A DNA stretch of 64,000 nt from Achromobacter pulmonis (GTDB lineage: Bacteria > Pseudomonadota > Gammaproteobacteria > Burkholderiales > Burkholderiaceae_B): positions 333,644-397,643 of the forward strand of contig NZ_POQS01000006.1 in assembly GCF_002885955.2 (NCBI RefSeq), in the 5' to 3' direction. Numbering within the stretch: position 1 is the stretch's first letter; every line of letters starts with the position of its first letter. Shown piece by piece: positions 34,522 through 43,468 of this stretch. The translations under genes and the position numbers were made by a program. A model generated the notes under the pieces. That model was not told where the DNA came from. It was given only the letters and a program-made list of their open reading frames with translations, and did not search any database.

Positions 34522-35772
34522 ATGTTCACTCTGCTGTTCGTTGCCTTCCTGCTGACCGATATCGCCGTGCGCCTGTGGCTGGCGTCGCGGCAGATCCGTC
34601 ACGTCGCGCGCAACCGCGACCAGGTGCCGTCCGAGTTCTCCCACCGGATCGGGCTGGCTAGCCACCAGCGCGCGGCCGACTACACCGTGGCGCGGGTCAA
34701 GCTGGGCATGCTGGAACGCACTTACGACGCCATCCTGCTGGTGTGCCTGACCCTGATGGGCGGGCTGCAGTTCATCGACCTGGCGATGGCCCAGCTTACC
34801 AGCAACGACTTCGTCAGGCAGATGCTGCTGTTGGTTGCGGTTGCCCTGCTGCTGGGCCTGCTGGGGCTGCCCTTCACCCTGTGGCGGCAGTTCCGGCTGG
34901 AGGCCCGCTTCGGCTTCAATCGCATGACGCCGCGGCTGTTCGCGGCCGACGCCATCAAGGGGCTGGCCGTGGCCGCGGTGCTGGGCCTGCCGCTGGCGGC
35001 CGCGGTGCTGTGGCTGATGGGCAGCGCGGGCGCGTACTGGTGGATCTGGGCCTGGGCGCTCTGGACGGCGTTCAACCTGGCGCTGCTGGTCATCTACCCG
35101 ATGTTCATCGCTCCGCTCTTCAACAAATTCACCCCGCTGTCCGATCCGGAGCTGGCCGGGCGCATCCAGCGCCTGGCGCAGCGCTGCGGCTTCGCCCTCA
35201 ACGGGCTGTTCGTGATGGACGGCTCGCGCCGCTCGGCCCATGGCAACGCCTATTTCACGGGCTTCGGGCGCTCGCGCCGCATCGTGTTCTTCGACACCCT
35301 GCTGGCGCGCCTGAACGGCGACGAAATCGAGGCCGTGCTGGCCCACGAGCTGGGCCATTTCGCCAAGCGCCACATCATCAAGCGCGTGCTGTTCAGTTTC
35401 GCCGCGGCGCTGGTGTTCTTCGCCATCCTGGGCAGGGTCTCCCAGCAGCCCTGGTTCTACGTCGGGCTGGGCGTGCTGCCGCAGCTGGGCGGACGCAACG
35501 ACGCGATGGCGCTGCTGCTGTTTTTCCTGGTGATCCCCGTGTTCACCTTCATGCTTACCCCGCTGGCCAGCTGGTACTCGCGGCGCGACGAATTCGAGGC
35601 GGACCGCTACGCGGCTGAACAGAGTTCGGCCGAACGCCTGGTCTCCGCGCTGGTCAAACTCTACGACGACAACGCCGCCACCCTGACGCCCGATCCCGTG
35701 CATTCCGCCTTCTACGACAGCCATCCCCCCGCCGCCGTGCGCATCCGCCACCTGACGGCGGCCGCTGCATGA
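34522..35772 (+). CDS. M48-family (Ste24-like) membrane zinc metalloprotease
   Basis: This 416-aa protein has several TM segments: one at 1-15, then around 70-90, 105-125, 150-170 and 180-200, and two after the zinc motif. The zinc site HELGHFAKRH is at about residues 274-283, with the third ligand in RRDEFEADRYA. The N-terminal peptidase M48_N region is present, typical of CAAX prenyl-protease-like bacterial proteins. The ATG at 34522 begins a hydrophobic helix; the longer frame was not used. rsgA overlaps its stop by 4 bp. Confidence 0.9.
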   Translation: MFTLLFVAFLLTDIAVRLWLASRQIRHVARNRDQVPSEFSHRIGLASHQRAADYTVARVKLGMLERTYDAILLVCLTLMGGLQFIDLAMAQLTSNDFVRQMLLLVAVALLLGLLGLPFTLWRQFRLEARFGFNRMTPRLFAADAIKGLAVAAVLGLPLAAAVLWLMGSAGAYWWIWAWALWTAFNLALLVIYPMFIAPLFNKFTPLSDPELAGRIQRLAQRCGFALNGLFVMDGSRRSAHGNAYFTGFGRSRRIVFFDTLLARLNGDEIEAVLAHELGHFAKRHIIKRVLFSFAAALVFFAILGRVSQQPWFYVGLGVLPQLGGRNDAMALLLFFLVIPVFTFMLTPLASWYSRRDEFEADRYAAEQSSAERLVSALVKLYDDNAATLTPDPVHSAFYDSHPPAAVRIRHLTAAAA

Positions 35773-36716
35773 GCGGCCCGGGCCGCCCCAAGGGCGTAAA
35801 CCACGCAGAGCCGGCCCCCGGGCCGAACGAAGGCCGCATCATCGCGGCCCACGGCCGCCACTACACGGTCGAGCTGGCCGACGGCACGCTGCGCAAATGC
35901 TTTCCGCGCGGCAAGAAGGCCGGCGCCGCCGTCGGCGACCGCGTGCGCATCACGCCCCAGGGCAAGGACGAAGGCGCGATCGACGCCATCCTGCCGCGGC
36001 GCAATCTGCTCTACCGGTCCGACGAGATGCGCTCCAAGCAGTTCGCCTCCAACGTGGACCAGCTGCTGATCGTGGTCGCGGTGCAGCCCACGTTCTCGGA
36101 CGACCTGACCGGCCGCGCCCTGGCCGGGGCCTGGAGCGCCGGCATCGCCCCCATCATCGTGCTGAACAAGACCGATCTGGCCGACGAACTGCCGGCGGCG
36201 CGCGCGCGCCTGGCGCCGATCGCGGCGCTGGGGGTGGACATCATCGAACTGAGCGCGCTGGAACCCGACAAGGTGCACACCCTGCTCGCGCCGCGCCTGG
36301 CCGGGCACACCAGCCTGCTGCTGGGGCAAAGCGGCATGGGCAAATCGACGCTGCTGAACGCGCTGGTGCCGGACGCGGCCGCGCCCACCCGCGAACACTC
36401 CACCGCGCTGGACATGGGCAAGCACACCACCACCAGCACGCGGCTCTACCACCTGCCCGCGCCGGGCGGCGACCTGATAGATTCGCCGGGATTCCAGGCC
36501 TTCGGCCTGCAGCACCTGAGCCGCGAGGACATCATCCGCGGGTTCCCGGAATTCACCGGTCCCATCGAGCAGTGCCGCTTCTACAACTGCACCCACCGGC
36601 ACGAGCCGGGCTGCGGCGTGGTCGCCGCCTTGCAGGCCGGCGCCATCGATCCCTCGCGCTACGCCCTGTACCAGCGCATCCTCGAAGAAAACCTGGCGGG
36701 CCAGCAGCGCTATTAG
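35769..36716 (+). CDS. rsgA: Ribosome small-subunit GTPase RsgA
   Basis: This 315-aa circularly permuted GTPase checks late 30S maturation. It has an N-terminal OB fold (GRIIAAHGRHYTVELADGTLRKC), then G4 NKTDLAD, G1 GQSGMGKSTLLNAL, G3 DSPGFQAFGL and the C-terminal zinc knuckle CRFYNCTHRHEPGC. The ATG overlaps the M48 stop (ATGA). Confidence 0.96.
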   Translation: MSGPGRPKGVNHAEPAPGPNEGRIIAAHGRHYTVELADGTLRKCFPRGKKAGAAVGDRVRITPQGKDEGAIDAILPRRNLLYRSDEMRSKQFASNVDQLLIVVAVQPTFSDDLTGRALAGAWSAGIAPIIVLNKTDLADELPAARARLAPIAALGVDIIELSALEPDKVHTLLAPRLAGHTSLLLGQSGMGKSTLLNALVPDAAAPTREHSTALDMGKHTTTSTRLYHLPAPGGDLIDSPGFQAFGLQHLSREDIIRGFPEFTGPIEQCRFYNCTHRHEPGCGVVAALQAGAIDPSRYALYQRILEENLAGQQRY

Positions 36717-36740
36717 CCTTGCCGGCGCCCCGGCGTCCCG

Positions 36741-37472
36741 TCAGCGCGGCTCGAAGCCGTGGCGCACCAGGTGATACAGGTTGCGCAGCATGCCGGCGGT
36801 GGCGCCCCAGATGAAATGCTTGCCGTAGGGCATGCCGTAGTACTGGCGCACCCGGCCGTCGTCCAGCCGGGCCTGGTACAGGCGGTGGTTGGCCGGGTCC
36901 ATCAGGAACGGCAGCGGCACTTCGAACACCTCGGCCACCTCGAAGGCGTCGGGCGCCAGATCGAAGCCCGGGCGCACCAGCGACACCACGGGAATGATGG
37001 AAAAACCGGTGGCCGTCAGATAAGGCGGCATGCTGCCCAGCACTTCCACGTGGCTGGCCGGCAGGCCGGTTTCTTCTTCGGCCTCGCGCAGCGCGGCGGC
37101 CTGCGGCGTGGCGTCACTGAGTTCGATGCGCCCGCCCGGAAAACTGATCTGGCCGGCATGGTCGTGCAGGTGGGCGGCGCGCTGCGTGAGCATGATGGAC
37201 ACGCCGTTGTCGCGGGCCACCAGCGGAATCAGCACCGCGGCCGGCACCGGCACGCCTTCGCGGCCCGGATAGCGCAGGTCGGTATCGCGCGACAGTTCCA
37301 GCGTCCAGGTCGACGGCTGGCTGAGCGTGCCGCGCAAGCGGTCGGGCGTCAGCAGACTGGCGGGCACGGCGGGCAGGGCCTCGTTGGCCGTCACCCACGG
37401 TTGCGTCGCCGGATCGAAGCCGGGACGCGCCAACGGCCGGCGTGGCCGCGGAGAAGACGAGGAATCAGACAT
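36741..37472 (-). CDS. Nudix hydrolase, probable CoA pyrophosphatase (NudL type)
   Basis: This 243-aa protein has the NudL/UPF0035 signature LTQRAAHLHDHAGQISFPGG running into the Nudix box GGRIELSDATPQAAALREAEEETG. It would cleave CoA and acyl-CoA to phosphopantetheine species plus 3',5'-ADP. It is convergent with rsgA (24 bp gap). Upstream is the rplS terminator, so it needs its own promoter or read-through. Confidence 0.88.
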   Translation of the reverse strand: MSDSSSSPRPRRPLARPGFDPATQPWVTANEALPAVPASLLTPDRLRGTLSQPSTWTLELSRDTDLRYPGREGVPVPAAVLIPLVARDNGVSIMLTQRAAHLHDHAGQISFPGGRIELSDATPQAAALREAEEETGLPASHVEVLGSMPPYLTATGFSIIPVVSLVRPGFDLAPDAFEVAEVFEVPLPFLMDPANHRLYQARLDDGRVRQYYGMPYGKHFIWGATAGMLRNLYHLVRHGFEPR

Positions 37473-37489
37473 ACGGCTTTTTGAAAAGA

Positions 37490-37516
37490 AAAAGGCACCC
37501 TCGCAGGTGCCTTTTT
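37490..37516. terminator. Terminator between rplS and the Nudix gene
   Basis: GGCACC (37494-37499) pairs with GGTGCC (37506-37511) around a 6-nt loop, with A residues before and T residues after. It can stop transcription in either direction and ends the rplS transcript. Confidence 0.88.
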
Positions 37517-37595
37517 AACCCGGAAACCCGTGCCGGACGAAAACGCGGGAGGGCGTGAGCGTCCGACACTGGTAGGGCCGTGTGCCGATAAGCGA

Positions 37596-37976
37596 TCAAG
37601 CCGCCGAGGCTTGCTTGCTGACCAGCTTTTCCTTGATACGCGCCGACTTGCCCGAGCGGTTGCGCAGGTAGTACAGCTTGGCGCGGCGCACGTCGCCGCG
37701 GCGCTTGACTTCGATGCCGGCGATTTGCGGCGAGTACAGCTGGAACGTACGTTCCACGGCTTCACCCGACGAAATCTTGCGCACGGTGAACGCGGAGTTC
37801 AGGCCGCGGTTGCGCTTGGCGATGACGACGCCTTCGAAGGCCTGCACGCGCTTGCGGGTGCCTTCAACGACGTTCACGCTCACGATGACGGTGTCACCGG
37901 GAGCAAATTCAGGCTTGGCCACACCGCCGGTCAGGCGGGCGATTTCTTCCTGTTCCAGGATAGCGATAAGGTTCAT
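37596..37976 (-). CDS. rplS: 50S ribosomal protein L19
   Basis: This 126-aa protein starts [15 protein letters not shown], with [35 protein letters not shown] and the C-terminal [20 protein letters not shown]19 sits at the 30S/50S interface. TAGGAG precedes the ATG. Oddly, the usual upstream partners rpsP-rimM-trmD are not here; an EamA gene faces away instead, so rplS has its own promoter. Confidence 0.97.
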   Translation of the reverse strand: MNLIAILEQEEIARLTGGVAKPEFAPGDTVIVSVNVVEGTRKRVQAFEGVVIAKRNRGLNSAFTVRKISSGEAVERTFQLYSPQIAGIEVKRRGDVRRAKLYYLRNRSGKSARIKEKLVSKQASAA

Positions 37977-38263
37977 GAGAACTCCTAGATCATCGTGTCA
38001 TTGCGGACTGAATTTGCCGTCCGATATTGTTTGCGCGCGGGCTCCTGACGATGCAAAAAAGACGCTCGAAAGAAGCCGCGTGCCTGTGAGCCCGGGCCTG
38101 TGGCCCCGCCCCACTCTTGCCGCAAGCAGAGGATGAGATTTGGCAAACCAATGATTCTACACCAAAAATCCCAAAACACGCTGGGTAGAATATGCGTGCG
38201 CCGCAGCTTTGCTGTACGCTTCCACTCTCTGTAACAAACACGTCACACGGCGCGGCTCCCTAC
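37977..38263. promoter_or_regulatory. Divergent leader region of rplS and the EamA gene
   Basis: This 287-bp gap contains a leftward TAGAAT (38159-38154), a likely -10 for rplS with a leader of about 170 nt, and a rightward TAGAAT (38186-38191) for the EamA gene. Neither has a clear -35. The rplS leader is long enough for autoregulation but I see no recognised structure. Confidence 0.4.
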
Positions 38264-39136
38264 ATGTCGTACTCGTCCCTGCTTTTGGTCGTCCTGGCGG
38301 CGATGGCCCACGCAACGTGGAATCTGCTCGCCAAGCGCGCGGCCATGGTGGGCGCGCCCTTCGTTTTCGCCTACGGGCTGTGCGCTTCGGTGCTGTACGC
38401 GCCGTGGGTGGCCTGGGTGCTGATGCACGACGGCATGACCTGGACCTGGCCCGTGGTGGGCGCCATCCTGACTTCGAGCCTGTTGCACCTGGGCTACAGC
38501 CTGTGCCTGCAGCGCGGCTATCAGGTGGCGGACCTGTCGGTGGTGTATCCGATCGCCCGGGGCACCGGCCCGCTGCTGTCGACCACCGGCGCCTTCCTGC
38601 TGCTGGGCGAACCCGCCACCGGCACCGGCATCGCCGGCATGCTGTGCGTGGTGATCGGCGTGCTGCTGATCGCCACCCAGGGCCGGCTGGCCATCTTCAA
38701 GCAGGCCCAGGCCTGGATCGGCGTGCGCTGGGGCATGGTGATCGGCCTTTTCATCGCGGCCTATACCGTGGTGGACGCCTACGGCGTAAAGGTGCTGCTG
38801 ATCAGCCCGGTGCTGTTCGACTGGTTCACCTGCGTGACCCGCACGGCCATGATGACGCCCCACATGCTGAGCCGCCGGGCCCAGGCCTGGGATTCCATGC
38901 GCGGCCATTGGCACCTGGCGCTGGCGGTGGGCCTGCTGTCGCCGCTGGGCTACATCCTGGTGCTGTACGCCTTGCGCAACGGCGCGCCGCTGAGCCTGGT
39001 GGCGCCTGCGCGGGAAATGTCCATGATGCTGGGCACCCTGGCGGGCATGTTCCTGCTGCGCGAAAAAGTCGGGCCGGGCCGCCTGGCCGGCTGTTTGTCC
39101 ATACTGGTGGGCGTGGTGCTGCTGGGTTCCACCTGA
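38264..39136 (+). CDS. EamA/DMT-family transporter
   Basis: This 290-aa protein has ten predicted TM segments in two EamA halves (early HATWNLLAKRAAMVG and SVVYPIARGTGPLLSTTGAFLLLGE; second half ending APAREMSMMLGTLAGMFLLREKVG). DMT carriers usually export amino acids or metabolites or take up nucleotide sugars; the substrate is unclear. The ATG at 38264 begins the first helix. It stands divergently from rplS. Confidence 0.88.
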   Translation: MSYSSLLLVVLAAMAHATWNLLAKRAAMVGAPFVFAYGLCASVLYAPWVAWVLMHDGMTWTWPVVGAILTSSLLHLGYSLCLQRGYQVADLSVVYPIARGTGPLLSTTGAFLLLGEPATGTGIAGMLCVVIGVLLIATQGRLAIFKQAQAWIGVRWGMVIGLFIAAYTVVDAYGVKVLLISPVLFDWFTCVTRTAMMTPHMLSRRAQAWDSMRGHWHLALAVGLLSPLGYILVLYALRNGAPLSLVAPAREMSMMLGTLAGMFLLREKVGPGRLAGCLSILVGVVLLGST

Positions 39137-39149
39137 GCCGCCGGGCCGG

Positions 39150-39587
39150 TCAGAAGCCGGCGGCCGCGCCCAGCCACATCAGCCCGGGAATGATGGCGCC
39201 CCAGGCCAGCACCATGATCACGTCCACCACCATCTGCTTGCGGGTGACCCGCGCCGTGACGGGCTCGACCGTGGCGTTGCCCAGGCTGTGATCGCGCGCG
39301 GCCGGGGCTGCGGCGGGACGGCCGACGGGCGTGGGGGCCGCGGCAGGCGCGGCCGGCGGCGTCTGCACGCCCGCTTCGGCCGGCGCCGGCGGGAACGGCC
39401 AGCGGGCCGGCATGGAACCGGGGCGCGCACGCCGGCGCGCGCCGCCTTCCGACAGGGACGCGTCCCAGGGCGAGGCCAGGCCCGCCAGCCGGGCGCAGAC
39501 CATGCGGGCGCGCTGCGCGCCACGGCGCAGCGGATTCAGCGAGACGGCAAGCTCGTCCGGCAGGACGGAAATATCGGCGGTGTTCAT
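39150..39587 (-). CDS. Hypothetical protein with C-terminal membrane anchor
   Basis: I do not recognise this 145-aa protein. Residues 1-50 are mixed, 60-105 are rich in Pro and Ala (low complexity), and the end (about 118-143, VVDVIMVLAWGAIIPGLMWLG) forms one TM helix. A good AAGGAG precedes the ATG, supporting a real gene. It is convergent with the EamA gene (13 bp) and lies downstream of the radical SAM gene on the same strand. Confidence 0.65.
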   Translation of the reverse strand: MNTADISVLPDELAVSLNPLRRGAQRARMVCARLAGLASPWDASLSEGGARRRARPGSMPARWPFPPAPAEAGVQTPPAAPAAAPTPVGRPAAAPAARDHSLGNATVEPVTARVTRKQMVVDVIMVLAWGAIIPGLMWLGAAAGF

Positions 39588-39659
39588 GTGAACTCCTTGA
39601 AAAGACGATCCAGCGCCTGGGCAGGCGCCCGGGCAACCCTCCGCGGCGACAGCCCGCGG

Positions 39660-40991
39660 TCAATCGAACAATGACAACTGGCCTGCGGCCGCGGGCGATA
39701 CGTGACGGGGCGAACCGCGACGGGGCGATACGTGGGAAACGGGGACCCCTGAAGACGCTTGCGCGCCAGCCGGGGATAGAGGGAAATCCGCGCCCGCCTG
39801 CGCGCCGGCCGGGCGCAGGAAGCGACTGCAATCCAGGGCCAGCCGGTGCCGGTTCAGGCCCAGCTTGCGCGTGGCGACGGCGAAACGCTGGCGCAGCAGG
39901 TCGGCCCAGACGCCGGTTCCGCGCATGCGCGAACCGAAATTGGGATCGTTGCGGCGGCCGTTGCGCAGGTCTTCGACGCGGTGCAGCACACGCTGGGCGC
40001 GGTCGGGAAAATGGACGTTGAGCCAGTCCTCGAACAGGGTCTTGACCTCCCACGGCAGGCGCAGGACGGTGTAGCTGGCGTAATGGGCGCCGGCCGCCTT
40101 GGACTCCTGGAGGATGTGCTCCATGGATTCGTCGTTGATGAACGGGATGACCGGCGCCACCAGCACCCCCACGGGCACGCCGGCGTCGGTCAGGCTGCGC
40201 ACGGCCTCCAGGCGGCGCCAGGGCGCGGCGGCGCGGGGCTCCAGCGTGCGGGCCATGGCGGCGTCCAGCGTGGTGATGCTCATGTAGACCACCACCAGTT
40301 TTTGTTCGGCCAGGGCCGCCAGCAGGTCCAGGTCGCGGGCGACCAGGCCGTTCTTGGTGACGATGGTGAGTGGATGCCGGGTTTCCAGCATGAGTTCGAG
40401 CAGGCCGCGCGTCAGGCGCCACTCGCGCTCGATGGGCTGGTACGGATCGGTGGCCGACCCGATATTGATGGGCGACGGCTTGTAACCGGGGCGGCTGAGT
40501 TCGGCGCGCAGGGCCTGGACCGCATTGGCCTTGGCCACCAGCCGGGTTTCGAAATCCAGCCCGGGCGAATAGCCCAGGTAGGAATGCGTGGGCCGGGCGT
40601 AGCAATACACGCAGCCGTGCTCGCAGCCGCGGTAGGGGTTGATCGCGGCGTCGAAGGGAATGTCGGGCGAATCGTTGCACGACAGCATCTTGCGGGCCTG
40701 TTCCGCCGTGACCGTGGTCTTGGGCGCGGCCGGCGCATGGCGCGTGTCGGGCAGGATGGGAATGAACCGGGAAGGTGCTTCCGTGGAGGCTGCGTCGGAA
40801 TAATTATCGGGGACAGTGTCTACGAAATCGGCCGGCAATCCGGAGGCGGACCAGCCGTCGTCGACCTGCACGCGGTCATCGCGCTGAAAGCGATGCCGAA
40901 CATTAGTAACCGCACCCCGACCGCGCAAGGCGGCGGGGGCGGCAGCCGGGGACCCAGAACCGGCGGGAAAAGAATGATCGGTGAGTGCCAT
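39660..40991 (-). CDS. Radical SAM protein (PA0069/SplB-like family)
   Basis: This 443-aa protein has the radical SAM cluster motif in NPYRGCEHGCVYCYARPTHS (CxxxCxYC, about residues 122-129) and the downstream family strings GSATDPYQPIERE and IVTKNGLVARDLDLL. The family is annotated as SplB-related 'DNA repair photolyase' but its chemistry is unproven. The C-terminus has a tandem of short Pro/Ser/Gly-rich repeats (SPAGAQA, SHVSPRRGSPRHVSP) ending QLSLFD. The ATG at 40991 lies only 7 nt after a likely -10 box. A LexA-type box overlaps that promoter, so SOS control is plausible. Confidence 0.82.
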   Translation of the reverse strand: MALTDHSFPAGSGSPAAAPAALRGRGAVTNVRHRFQRDDRVQVDDGWSASGLPADFVDTVPDNYSDAASTEAPSRFIPILPDTRHAPAAPKTTVTAEQARKMLSCNDSPDIPFDAAINPYRGCEHGCVYCYARPTHSYLGYSPGLDFETRLVAKANAVQALRAELSRPGYKPSPINIGSATDPYQPIEREWRLTRGLLELMLETRHPLTIVTKNGLVARDLDLLAALAEQKLVVVYMSITTLDAAMARTLEPRAAAPWRRLEAVRSLTDAGVPVGVLVAPVIPFINDESMEHILQESKAAGAHYASYTVLRLPWEVKTLFEDWLNVHFPDRAQRVLHRVEDLRNGRRNDPNFGSRMRGTGVWADLLRQRFAVATRKLGLNRHRLALDCSRFLRPAGAQAGADFPLSPAGAQASSGVPVSHVSPRRGSPRHVSPAAAGQLSLFD

Positions 40992-40997
40992 GAAAAC

Positions 40998-41027
40998 TAC
41001 TGTACAAAAACACAGTGGTTTTGACAA
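40998..41027 (-). promoter_or_regulatory. Promoter with LexA-type box upstream of the radical SAM gene
   Basis: Leftward TTGTCA (41027-41022), a 17-bp spacer and TACAGT (41004-40999) form a good sigma-70 promoter. CTGT-N8-ACAG (41000-41015) matches the LexA consensus and overlaps the -10. Transcription would start at or within a base or two of the ATG (40991), predicting a leaderless mRNA. Confidence 0.6.
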
Positions 41028-41205
41028 GCACCAAAAGCCTTTTCGTAAGACAACCCCACTTTACCGCAAGACGCCCGCGCCGGGAGGACAAATCGATTTC
41101 ATCAGGCGATATCGCCCGCAAACCCGTGCCAATGCTAGGTTTAGCGCAAAAACAACAGCGCGGATCGGGACCGTGGGGCCGCCGCCGGGCGGCCGCGCCC
41201 GCCGC
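41028..41205. other. Intergenic gap between the radical SAM gene and cysN
   Basis: This 178-bp stretch carries neither a gene nor a clear terminator that I can support. It holds the 3' trailer of the cys operon and the distal part of the radical SAM promoter. Confidence 0.5.
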
Positions 41206-42504
41206 TTAACGCAGCATGCCGGCGGCGGCGGTCTGGTGCGTGGCTTCGTCGATCAGGATGAACGCCCCGGTCGCCGGCACGTCGGCATAACGGTCGACCG
41301 CCAGCGCGTCGCGCGTGGTGAAGCTGACCCTGCCGATATCGTTCATGCGCAGCGTGCCTTCGGTGTTCTCCACTTCCTGCAGCTCATGGATATCGCGATG
41401 CGACAGCACCGCGCGGATCTTCGCCGACGTCAGCCGCGTGCCCGACTTCAGCAGATACTTGCGCGCCGGGTTCAAGGCCTGCGCGTCGAGCCAGCACAGC
41501 TCGGCCTCGAACTCGCGCGCAACCGTGGCGGGCGCCGCGGCGTGCACGATGACGTCGCCGCGCGACACGTCCACGTCACGGTCCAGCACCAGCGTGATCG
41601 AATCGCCGGCCACCGCCTCGTCAAGCAGGCGGTCGAAGGCGCGCAGCTCGCGCACCCTGGCGGTCACGCCCGAAGGCTGCACCGCGATCTCGTCTCCCGG
41701 GCGCAGCACGCCGCTGGCCACGCGGCCGGCGTAGCCGCGGAAGTCTTCCTTGCGGTCGCCGTCATGGCGCGCGACCCATTGCACCGGCAGGCGCAGCGGC
41801 GCGGCGCGCCCGTCGGCCGCCAGGTCCAGCGATTCCAGCAGCGCCAGCAGGGGCTGCCCTTCGTACCATGGCGTGTTGGCAGACAGCGTGACCACGTTGT
41901 CGCCGTTGAGCGCCGACAGCGGCAGCGCGTCGAAATGCGCGATGCCCAGCTTGGCGGCCAGCGCCGCATAGGCATCGCGGATGCGTTCGAACACGGCGCG
42001 ATCCCAGTCCACCAGGTCCATCTTGTTGACCGCCACCACGATGTGACGGATGCCCAGCAGGCGCGCGATGGTGCTGTGGCGCTTGGTCTGCGGCAGCAGG
42101 TAGCCGTCGGCCGCGCGGGTGGCGTCGATCAGGATCACGGCCACGTCCGCCGTCGACGCCCCGGTCACCATGTTGCGCGTGTACTGCTCGTGGCCCGGCG
42201 CGTCGGCGATGATGAATTTGCGGGTCGGCGTGGAGAAATAGCGGTAGGCCACGTCGATGGTGATGCCCTGCTCGCGCTCGGCCTCCAGGCCGTCGGTCAG
42301 CAGCGAGAAGTCGATGCCGTCGCCCGCCACGCGCTTGTGCTTGGCGCGCGAGATCGCGTCGAGCTGGTCGGCGAACACGCCCTTGCTGTCGTACAGCAGG
42401 CGGCCGATCAGGGTGGACTTGCCGTCGTCCACCGACCCGGCGGTGATCAGGCGCAGCACGCCCGCGTCGGCGCCAAAAAGAAAGGATTCGTTCAGTGCGT
42501 TCAT
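41206..42504 (-). CDS. cysN: Sulfate adenylyltransferase subunit 1 (GTPase)
   Basis: This 432-aa translation-factor-like GTPase drives APS formation by CysD. G1 is GSVDDGKST (about residues 23-31), with the switch region EQGITIDVAYRYF, G3 DAPGHEQYT and G4 NKMDLVDW, then two beta-barrel domains. There is no fused CysC kinase domain (432 aa, not about 640), which fits direct APS reduction by the cysH product. It is last in the operon, 15 bp after cysD. Confidence 0.96.
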   Translation of the reverse strand: MNALNESFLFGADAGVLRLITAGSVDDGKSTLIGRLLYDSKGVFADQLDAISRAKHKRVAGDGIDFSLLTDGLEAEREQGITIDVAYRYFSTPTRKFIIADAPGHEQYTRNMVTGASTADVAVILIDATRAADGYLLPQTKRHSTIARLLGIRHIVVAVNKMDLVDWDRAVFERIRDAYAALAAKLGIAHFDALPLSALNGDNVVTLSANTPWYEGQPLLALLESLDLAADGRAAPLRLPVQWVARHDGDRKEDFRGYAGRVASGVLRPGDEIAVQPSGVTARVRELRAFDRLLDEAVAGDSITLVLDRDVDVSRGDVIVHAAAPATVAREFEAELCWLDAQALNPARKYLLKSGTRLTSAKIRAVLSHRDIHELQEVENTEGTLRMNDIGRVSFTTRDALAVDRYADVPATGAFILIDEATHQTAAAGMLR

Positions 42505-42519
42505 GTGCGTCCTTTGCGA

Positions 42520-43428
42520 TCAGAAATAGCCTTCCTTCTTGCGGCGCTCCATCGAGGCCTCGGAAGTCTGGTCGTCCATGCGGGTGGCGCCGCGCTCGGT
42601 GATGTCGGTCACCGCGGTCTCGGCGATGATGGCCAGCGGGTCGGCGGCCTCGGAAGCCACCGGGCAGGTGCAGGAGATATCGCCCACGGTGCGAAAGCGC
42701 ACCGGCAGGCGCTCGACCTGCTCGCCTTCCTGCGGCGGCGTCAGCCGCGTGACCGGCACCAAGAGGCCCTTGCGGCGCACCACTTCGCGCTCGTGGCTGT
42801 AGTAGATGGAAGGCAGCGCCAGCCGTTCGCGCTGGATGTACTGCCAGACGTCCAGCTCGGTCCAGTTCGAGATCGGGAACACGCGCATGTTCTCGCCGCG
42901 GTGCACGCGGGTGTTGAACAGGTTCCACAGCTCGGGACGCTGGGCCTTGGGGTCCCATTGGCCGAATTCGTCGCGGAACGAAAAAATGCGTTCCTTGGCG
43001 CGCGCCTTCTCCTCGTCGCGCCGCGCCCCGCCGATGCAGGCGTCGAAGCCGAATTCCTCGATCGCCTCCAGCAGCGTCACGGCCTGCGCCGCGTTGCGCG
43101 AATCGGTCTCGCGGCGCAGGACCACGCTGCCGCGCGCGATCGAGTCCTCCACGCTGCGCACGATCAGGGTCTCGCCCAGCTCGGCCGCGCGCGCGTCGCG
43201 GAAAGCGATCACCTCGTCGAAGTTGTGTCCGGTGTCGATATGCATCAGGGGAAACGGAAAGCGGCCGGGCCGGAAGGCCTTTTCCGCCAGGCGCAGCAGC
43301 ACCACGGAATCCTTGCCGCCCGAAAACAGCAGCACCGGCTTTTCGCTTTCCGCGGCGACCTCGCGCAGGATGAATATCGCTTCCGATTCCAGCCAATCCA
43401 GGTGGCTGCGTTGGATGACGGCAGACAT
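42520..43428 (-). CDS. cysD: Sulfate adenylyltransferase subunit 2
   Basis: This 302-aa ATP pyrophosphatase-type subunit makes APS from ATP and sulfate. It shows the PP-loop LLFSGGKDSVVLL (about residues 35-47), HIDTGHNFDEVI and the C-terminal GATRMDDQTSEASMERRKKEGYF. The start at 43428 (MSAVIQRSHLDWLESE) matches the family; the reading frame is open well into cysH but that part is antisense noise. A 40-bp gap separates it from cysH. Confidence 0.96.
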   Translation of the reverse strand: MSAVIQRSHLDWLESEAIFILREVAAESEKPVLLFSGGKDSVVLLRLAEKAFRPGRFPFPLMHIDTGHNFDEVIAFRDARAAELGETLIVRSVEDSIARGSVVLRRETDSRNAAQAVTLLEAIEEFGFDACIGGARRDEEKARAKERIFSFRDEFGQWDPKAQRPELWNLFNTRVHRGENMRVFPISNWTELDVWQYIQRERLALPSIYYSHEREVVRRKGLLVPVTRLTPPQEGEQVERLPVRFRTVGDISCTCPVASEAADPLAIIAETAVTDITERGATRMDDQTSEASMERRKKEGYF

Positions 43429-43468
43429 GACTACTCCACTAAAACAGATTTCGAATTCAGGGGCGGCG

